DNA from: Neocallimastix lanati (nom. inval.)
Lineage: Eukaryota; Neocallimastigomycota; Neocallimastigomycetes; Neocallimastigales; Neocallimastigaceae
NCBI GenBank assembly: GCA_016946835.1
Contig: JACVTC010000056.1
Span: forward strand, 1-12,500
Direction of reading: 5' to 3'
DNA length: 12,500 nucleotides
Below are positions 8,194 to 12,500 of this stretch, piece by piece. Position numbers and translations under genes: made by a program. Under the pieces are notes generated by a model. It was not told the origin of the DNA and ran no database searches. It saw nothing but the letters and a program-made list of their open reading frames with translations. Every line of letters starts with the position of its first letter. The first letter of the stretch is position 1.

Positions 8194-10532
8194 AAAAGGT
8201 TTTTTCTCCCCCTTATAATCCAGAAAATAACGGATTATGCGAAAGATTTAACTTAACTATTGTTTCCTGTGCAAAAACCTTGCTATATTGGAGTGGACTA
8301 AGTGAAAATTTTTGGGACTTCGCGATATTATATGCCAATTATATATACAACAAAGTTCCTCATTCTGGAATTCATAATAAAATTCCAGATGAAATCTTCT
8401 ATATGAATAAAGTAAAAATTAATCATATCAAAGTATTCGGATGCATCTCTTTTTATATTGACAGAAGTCAAAACAAATCAAAATTTTCACCTAATTCCAA
8501 GAAAGGAATTTTTCTTGGGTTTAGTGAAAAATCAAACAGTTACATCATTATGGATTTTCACGATTATTCAATCCACTACTGTAGAGAAATATACTGTCTT
8601 GAGGATACTCCTGCTAATATTAAATTAGCAAATAATAAAATTAATCAATATGGGGACCAAGACTTTTTAGCCTTTGATTTCTATTTTTCAAAAAAAAATT
8701 CACCACAATTTTCTGGGGAAGACAATCTAGATCATAGCCATCACAATGACAAATCTTCTGAAAATAAATATAACGGAAATTTCAAGAAAAATAACAAAAA
8801 TTTGGGACCTTCTTCAAAGAAATTACCTACTGGACTTAATGAACAAATTCATAAAAATTCAAATAACGAACATTTACCCAAAAAAGACAAAGGTAAAAGC
8901 CCAGCAACTGAGGATCAAAATGATACCAATATTTCTAATAATATCGGTAAGGACATTCCTACAAAAATTCAAGAAGAAGAGGACCAAAATGTCAAAAATC
9001 AAGATAATTTCAAAAATTCATCTGATGAAAATTTTTCTGATAATAAAAATTTTTCAAAAAATGAAGAAAATTCAATAAACAAAGACAAAAATTTAAATGA
9101 AACCTTATCAAATAATAATTTTAATCATGAAAAAAATTTTTCTGGAAATTCAAATAATAATAAAGTTAGAATTTCTAAAACTCAAAATAATAATGAAATT
9201 TTTGATGAAGAAAAATTTTTTGATATTAATGACGAAACCTTAATTAATATGAAATTTAATAATCAAGAAAAAGTCAATGAACAAACCAATATGTCTTCTA
9301 ATAAATCTAATATAAATATAGATAATTTTAATAAAAATTTTTCTGAAACAAATATTAAAAATAATATATCTACCAGTACTACTAACAATATATTGCAATC
9401 AAAAAATTTATCAAACTCAAATTATTATAATTTTCCTTCTTCTTCTCAAGGAAACACTATGTTTAATAGAAATAATATTATCTCTTCTTACATTGACAAA
9501 AAGTTCTCTTTTAACGGCAGAAGAAGTGTTAAAGAATTACACATAGATAACCAAAATTCTTTTAATACTAATCCTTTCAATAGAATTAATTTACCTCATC
9601 ATAGGAGTAACTTTCATTTCAAAAATAATAAAAATTTTGAAAATGGAAATATCAATTATTTATTTTCAAATAATCAATATACAATTAAGAAAAATAATTT
9701 TTTACATGATAAAAATCATTTTAATTTTAATTTTCATAAAAGGTCACTTTCAGACGATTTAACACCTTCCCAATCGCAAAAATTTCGTAGATCAAACTTT
9801 AATTCTAAAATTATTGCTTCCTTGGAATATTTTGTGCCACAATCATTTTTCCAAGCCACAAATTGCAAAGACCATGTTCTATGGGAAAAAGCTATGGATA
9901 ATGAACTTGATAATCTTTACACCAATAAAATTATGACTTTTGTTAATACTATTCCAGATGGTAAGAAACCTATTCCTTCCAAATGGGTTTACGCTCTTAA
10001 AACCGATGGCCTTGGACATGTAATTAAACATAAAGCCCGCTTTGTTGCTAAAGGCTTTATTCAAAAATATGGTATTGATTACGAAATGACTTTCTCACCT
10101 ACTTTAAATATTGATTGTCTTAAGCTTCTTATCGCTCTCGCTGCTAAATTTAAATGGGATATTCTACAATTAGATATCAAAGCTGCGTATCTCAACGCGA
10201 ATTTAGACAAGGACATTTACGTTAAAATTCCCCCTGGAGATCCTAACTTTGGGAGGGGATATTGGAAACTAAACAAAGCACTGTACGGTTTAAAACAATC
10301 TGGCCGACAGTGGTATAAAACTATTTCAAAATTTTTAATAGAACAAGGAATGGAGCAACTAAAATCCGAAAGTTGTGTTTTTAAGAAAGTTATTAACAGA
10401 AAATTAGTTTGTATAATAGGCTTATATGTAGATGATATGATTGTTACTGGCGAAAAGGAAGAAATTAACAAAATTTTCAATAAAATTAAAAATAAATTTA
10501 AAATCTCAAAATCTGGACCGATTGACTACTAA
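8184..10532 (+). CDS. pol: Copia integrase C-terminal part, Asn-rich linker and reverse transcriptase (downstream frame of broken pol)
   Basis: This is the continuation of pol in a different frame and has no start of its own. It opens with the integrase end (SPPYNPENNG, catalytic Glu at 8241-8243), NKVPHSG, then KVFGCISF and KKGIFLGFS, which are typical copia integrase C-terminal motifs. From about 8605 to 9870 lies a linker of roughly 420 residues dominated by Asn, Lys, Ser and Phe, with recurrent NFS words. The reverse transcriptase follows: KWVYALK, KARFVAKGF, QLDIKAAYL (catalytic Asp 10173-10175), LYGLKQSGRQWY and YVDD (Asp pair 10431-10436). A TAA at 10530-10532 stands where the left element encodes Ile in LGI-containing context; the frame resumes unchanged afterwards, so this is a nonsense change and not an indel. 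RT motifs are intact but the product would lack RNase H. Confidence 0.93.
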   Translation, partial: NGIEKVFSPPYNPENNGLCERFNLTIVSCAKTLLYWSGLSENFWDFAILYANYIYNKVPHSGIHNKIPDEIFYMNKVKINHIKVFGCISFYIDRSQNKSKFSPNSKKGIFLGFSEKSNSYIIMDFHDYSIHYCREIYCLEDTPANIKLANNKINQYGDQDFLAFDFYFSKKNSPQFSGEDNLDHSHHNDKSSENKYNGNFKKNNKNLGPSSKKLPTGLNEQIHKNSNNEHLPKKDKGKSPATEDQNDTNISNNIGKDIPTKIQEEEDQNVKNQDNFKNSSDENFSDNKNFSKNEENSINKDKNLNETLSNNNFNHEKNFSGNSNNNKVRISKTQNNNEIFDEEKFFDINDETLINMKFNNQEKVNEQTNMSSNKSNINIDNFNKNFSETNIKNNISTSTTNNILQSKNLSNSNYYNFPSSSQGNTMFNRNNIISSYIDKKFSFNGRRSVKELHIDNQNSFNTNPFNRINLPHHRSNFHFKNNKNFENGNINYLFSNNQYTIKKNNFLHDKNHFNFNFHKRSLSDDLTPSQSQKFRRSNFNSKIIASLEYFVPQSFFQATNCKDHVLWEKAMDNELDNLYTNKIMTFVNTIPDGKKPIPSKWVYALKTDGLGHVIKHKARFVAKGFIQKYGIDYEMTFSPTLNIDCLKLLIALAAKFKWDILQLDIKAAYLNANLDKDIYVKIPPGDPNFGRGYWKLNKALYGLKQSGRQWYKTISKFLIEQGMEQLKSESCVFKKVINRKLVCIIGLYVDDMIVTGEKEEINKIFNKIKNKFKISKSGPIDY

Positions 10533-11357
10533 TTAGGAATTAAAGTCGAAAATAATAATAAAACATATTCATTATCACAAACTCAATTTATAAACAATAT
10601 TCTAAAAAAATTTAATATTAACAACCAAAGAGTAAGAAGAACACCATGTGTTGGTGACAATACTAAATCTGAAAATAATCAACCATTCGACAAAACCAAA
10701 TATAAAAGTGCAATTGGTATGTTAATATATTTATCAAAATGTACCAGACCCGACATTGCATTTTCAGTTAATAAAACCGCTAGAAATTCAGAAAATCCAA
10801 CAGTATCTGACTGGCGCAAAGTTATAGCTATATTACAATATTTAAAAGTCACTAAAAATTATAAAATTAAATATGATGGCACTGGTAACATTGTAGGTTA
10901 CACAGATTCAGACTTCGCTGGTGATGTTACTGACAGAAAATCAACGTCAGGTAATATTATCTTAATGGGAAATAATCCAATATCCTGGACTTCGAAAAAA
11001 CAGTCAGTTGTCGCCACATCAACAGCAGAAGCTGAATACATAAGTGTATCAGTATGTATAAAGAAATTATTAAGAATTAAAAATATCTTATATGAATTAT
11101 TCAAATTTAACAAACCACTAACATTATTCACTGATAATAATGCAAGTAAAATTTCAATGGAAAATGGGGAATTAAATCCAAAATTAAAACATATTTCAAT
11201 CAAATATCATTTTAATAAAGACAATATTGAGAAAATTTTAATTAAATTAAAATATATCAGTACCGATAAAATGCTAGCTGACACATTAACAAAATGCGTT
11301 AATGGAACTAAAATGACAACCTTTGCAAATCAAATTTTCATTACAAATGAAAACTGA
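10533..11357 (+). CDS. pol: Copia RT connection and RNase H segment after the in-frame stop
   Basis: Same frame as the preceding segment, running from just after the TAA to a TGA at 11355-11357. It begins LGIKV, continues through TPCVGDN and CTRPDIAFSVN, then RNase H with YTDSDFAGD (Asp 10905-10907), TAEAEY and FTDNNASK, and ends shortly before the polypurine tract. It is the RNase H domain needed to remove the RNA strand during reverse transcription. The first internal ATG (10719) is within the conserved region and is not a plausible native start, so this part is probably expressed only if the upstream stop is read through or is a sequencing error. Each motif has a counterpart in the fragment at 3-1013. 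Confidence 0.92.
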   Translation, partial: LGIKVENNNKTYSLSQTQFINNILKKFNINNQRVRRTPCVGDNTKSENNQPFDKTKYKSAIGMLIYLSKCTRPDIAFSVNKTARNSENPTVSDWRKVIAILQYLKVTKNYKIKYDGTGNIVGYTDSDFAGDVTDRKSTSGNIILMGNNPISWTSKKQSVVATSTAEAEYISVSVCIKKLLRIKNILYELFKFNKPLTLFTDNNASKISMENGELNPKLKHISIKYHFNKDNIEKILIKLKYISTDKMLADTLTKCVNGTKMTTFANQIFITNEN

Positions 11358-11360
11358 TTT

Positions 11361-11369
11361 GAGGGGGAG
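11361..11369 (+). other. Polypurine tract of the full-length copia element
   Basis: GAGGGGGAG directly abuts the 3' LTR and starts four bases after the RNase H stop codon. It is the expected plus-strand primer and is identical to the tract at 1025-1033 of the left element. Confidence 0.92.
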
Positions 11370-11708
11370 TGTTAAAGTATTAAATAATATAAATAAATAA
11401 ACTTAACAATTTAAGTTTATAATTAAATAATAGAAAATATAAATCATAAATATTTATGTAAAAACTAAACTTAAAATGTAAATTAACATTATTTATGTTA
11501 ATACATAATTAAATGTAAATCATTAAATTTATCATGCGCATGTAAATAATCTCTTTATTCTTGTTTATTCACGTGAAATAATAATATAGTTTATATAAAA
11601 ATATTTGTTTATTCTTTAGACGAAAATTCGCGACTTTCGTCAATATAATATTTTATAATAAATAAATAAATGTATGAATAATTAATAATTAAATAAATTT
11701 CTTTAATA
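11370..11708 (+). repeat. 3' LTR of the copia element
   Basis: It aligns to 5511-5849 at a constant offset of 5,859 bases with no difference that I can see over 339 bases. The same palindromes recur at 11533-11542 and 11568-11577 and the GACGAAA/TTTCGTC pair at 11619-11641. It ends CTTTAATA and is followed by the ATTAT duplication. Confidence 0.96.
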
Positions 11709-11713
11709 ATTAT
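11709..11713 (+). repeat. Target site duplication, right copy (ATTAT)
   Basis: ATTAT directly follows the 3' LTR and matches 5506-5510. It is the start of the residual (ATT)n tract running to 11734. Confidence 0.75.
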
Positions 11714-11851
11714 TATTATTATTATTATTATTATGAATGTGAAGCATTTCGACATAATTTATGTATAATCATCATAAAATTTTGTACAATGTGTATAATA
11801 TATGTAATACGCCACTATTTTCAATTTATATTTTTATTTATTGTTTTTTAT

Positions 11852-11949
11852 CATTAAAAAAATAAAATAAAAACAAAAAAAAGAATAAATAAATGAATAA
11901 ATGTATTTTAGCATTAAAAAAATAAAATAAAAACAAAAAAAGAATAAAT
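11852..11949. repeat. Two-copy direct repeat, 60-bp spacing
   Basis: CATTAAAAAAATAAAATAAA followed by AACAAAAAA(A)AGAATAAAT occurs at 11852-11890 and again at 11912-11949. The copies differ by one A in a homopolymer. The bases before each copy are also similar, consistent with a 60-bp tandem duplication partly eroded. Confidence 0.75.
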
Positions 11950-12160
11950 TTTCTGTTGAGAATTTTATTTTATTTTTATTTTTTTTTAATTTTATTTTAT
12001 TATTATATTTTATTATTAAATATTTTAATAATAAAACCTTTCCATTTTATTTTATTCAAATAAAATAAATAAAATTATATATTTTATTATTAAATTAATT
12101 AAATAATAAAATAAAATTTATTATAATATTAAATATTTATTATTAATAAAATTTAAATAT

Positions 12161-12260
12161 TGATATTGATATTAATAAAATATTTTGATATTGATATTAA
12201 TGAAATATTTTGATATTGATATTAATGAAATATTTTGACATTGATATTAATAAAATATAT
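12161..12260. repeat. 25-bp tandem repeat, four units
   Basis: Units start at 12161, 12186, 12211 and 12236 and follow the consensus TGATATTGATATTAATRAAA plus TATTT; one unit has TGACATTG. A shorter degenerate unit follows at 12261. This is an ordinary minisatellite in AT-rich DNA. Confidence 0.85.
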
Positions 12261-12500
12261 TGATATTAATATAAATATAATTTAAACTATATATATTCTA
12301 ATTAATTATTATTCATATATTTAGAGTGTATTTAATTCTATTAAACATTTATACCATAAATCAATGATATCATTTTTTCACATTTTTTATCAATTAATCG
12401 GATTCCTTTTTTTTTGTATTTTTTAATGAAATCATTAATTTCATCAGTTTTTGTTAATATTCTTTTTTTTTTTTCCAAACTCCTTCAATTTTCCTTTTGT

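Larger units (their letters stand above)
11735..12500. other. AT-rich non-coding flank with short tandem repeats
   Basis: No ORF of interest on either strand. The stretch begins with a moderately mixed sequence (GAATGTGAAGCATTTCGACA), continues with the duplicated segments listed separately, and ends in T-rich sequence with runs near 12410 and 12465. It may simply be intergenic DNA of the host. Confidence 0.6.

Noticed and set aside
8746-9078. Plus-strand ORF of 110 residues in another frame of the Asn-rich linker
   Set aside because: It overlaps the pol linker and is rich in Ile/Lys as expected from frame-shifted A-rich codons; no motif is visible.
8191-10532. Alternative genetic code in which TAA or TAG is a sense codon
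   Set aside because: TAG at 8191-8193 coincides with a frame change rather than reading through, the TAA at 10530 replaces an Ile position, and the genes end normally at TAA and TGA. A lesion or sequence error explains both better.

Overview
The window is extremely AT-rich eukaryotic DNA made of LTR retrotransposons and simple or low-complexity repeats. I see no host housekeeping gene, no rRNA or tRNA gene and no CRISPR array. Ty1/copia and Ty3/gypsy-type proteins, A/T homopolymers, (ATT)n and (TTTTA)n tracts and Asn/Lys-rich proteins point to a very AT-rich eukaryote. An early-diverging fungus such as an anaerobic gut fungus (Neocallimastigomycota) would fit. This host guess is inference with low confidence; an AT-rich protist or animal is not excluded.

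Layout. (1) 1-1033: the 3' end of a plus-strand Ty1/copia pol gene (end of reverse transcriptase plus RNase H), cut by the window edge, then a polypurine tract and the start of its 3' LTR at 1034. The far end of that LTR cannot be placed. (2) 1141-1728: a minus-strand Ty3/gypsy-type gag ORF with no pol behind it; upstream of it lie a long inverted repeat and a 20-bp tandem repeat. (3) 2044-5296: non-coding AT-rich sequence with a 9-bp tandem array (3071-3214) and a roughly 1-kb composite array of TTTTA and a ~40-bp interspersed unit (about 4070-5090). (4) 5297-5510: (ATT)n, about 71 copies. (5) 5511-11708: a complete-length 6,198-bp Ty1/copia element inserted in that microsatellite. It has two identical 339-bp LTRs, 5-bp target duplications (ATTAT), a primer binding site, a poly(A) tract before the start codon, one gag-pol reading frame, and a polypurine tract. 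(6) 11735-12500: AT-rich sequence with short tandem duplications.

How the big element works. The LTR supplies promoter and polyadenylation signals. The single gag-pol reading frame encodes, in order, Gag with a CCHC knuckle, aspartic protease, integrase, an unusually long Asn-rich linker, reverse transcriptase and RNase H. Minus-strand synthesis appears to be primed not by a tRNA 3' end but by an internally cut tRNA: the 15 bases just inside the 5' LTR are complementary to a Lys(CUU) anticodon arm. The polypurine tract, identical to that of the related element at the left edge, primes the plus strand. Although the LTRs look identical (recent insertion), this copy has two breaks in pol: a one-base loss inside the integrase core and an in-frame TAA inside reverse transcriptase. 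As read it is not autonomous unless these are assembly errors.

The best leads are the apparent half-tRNA(Lys) primer site with a hairpin overlapping it, the non-canonical TG...TA LTR ends, the long Asn-rich integrase-RT linker, the A34 tract before the gag start, and the isolated gypsy gag ORF.
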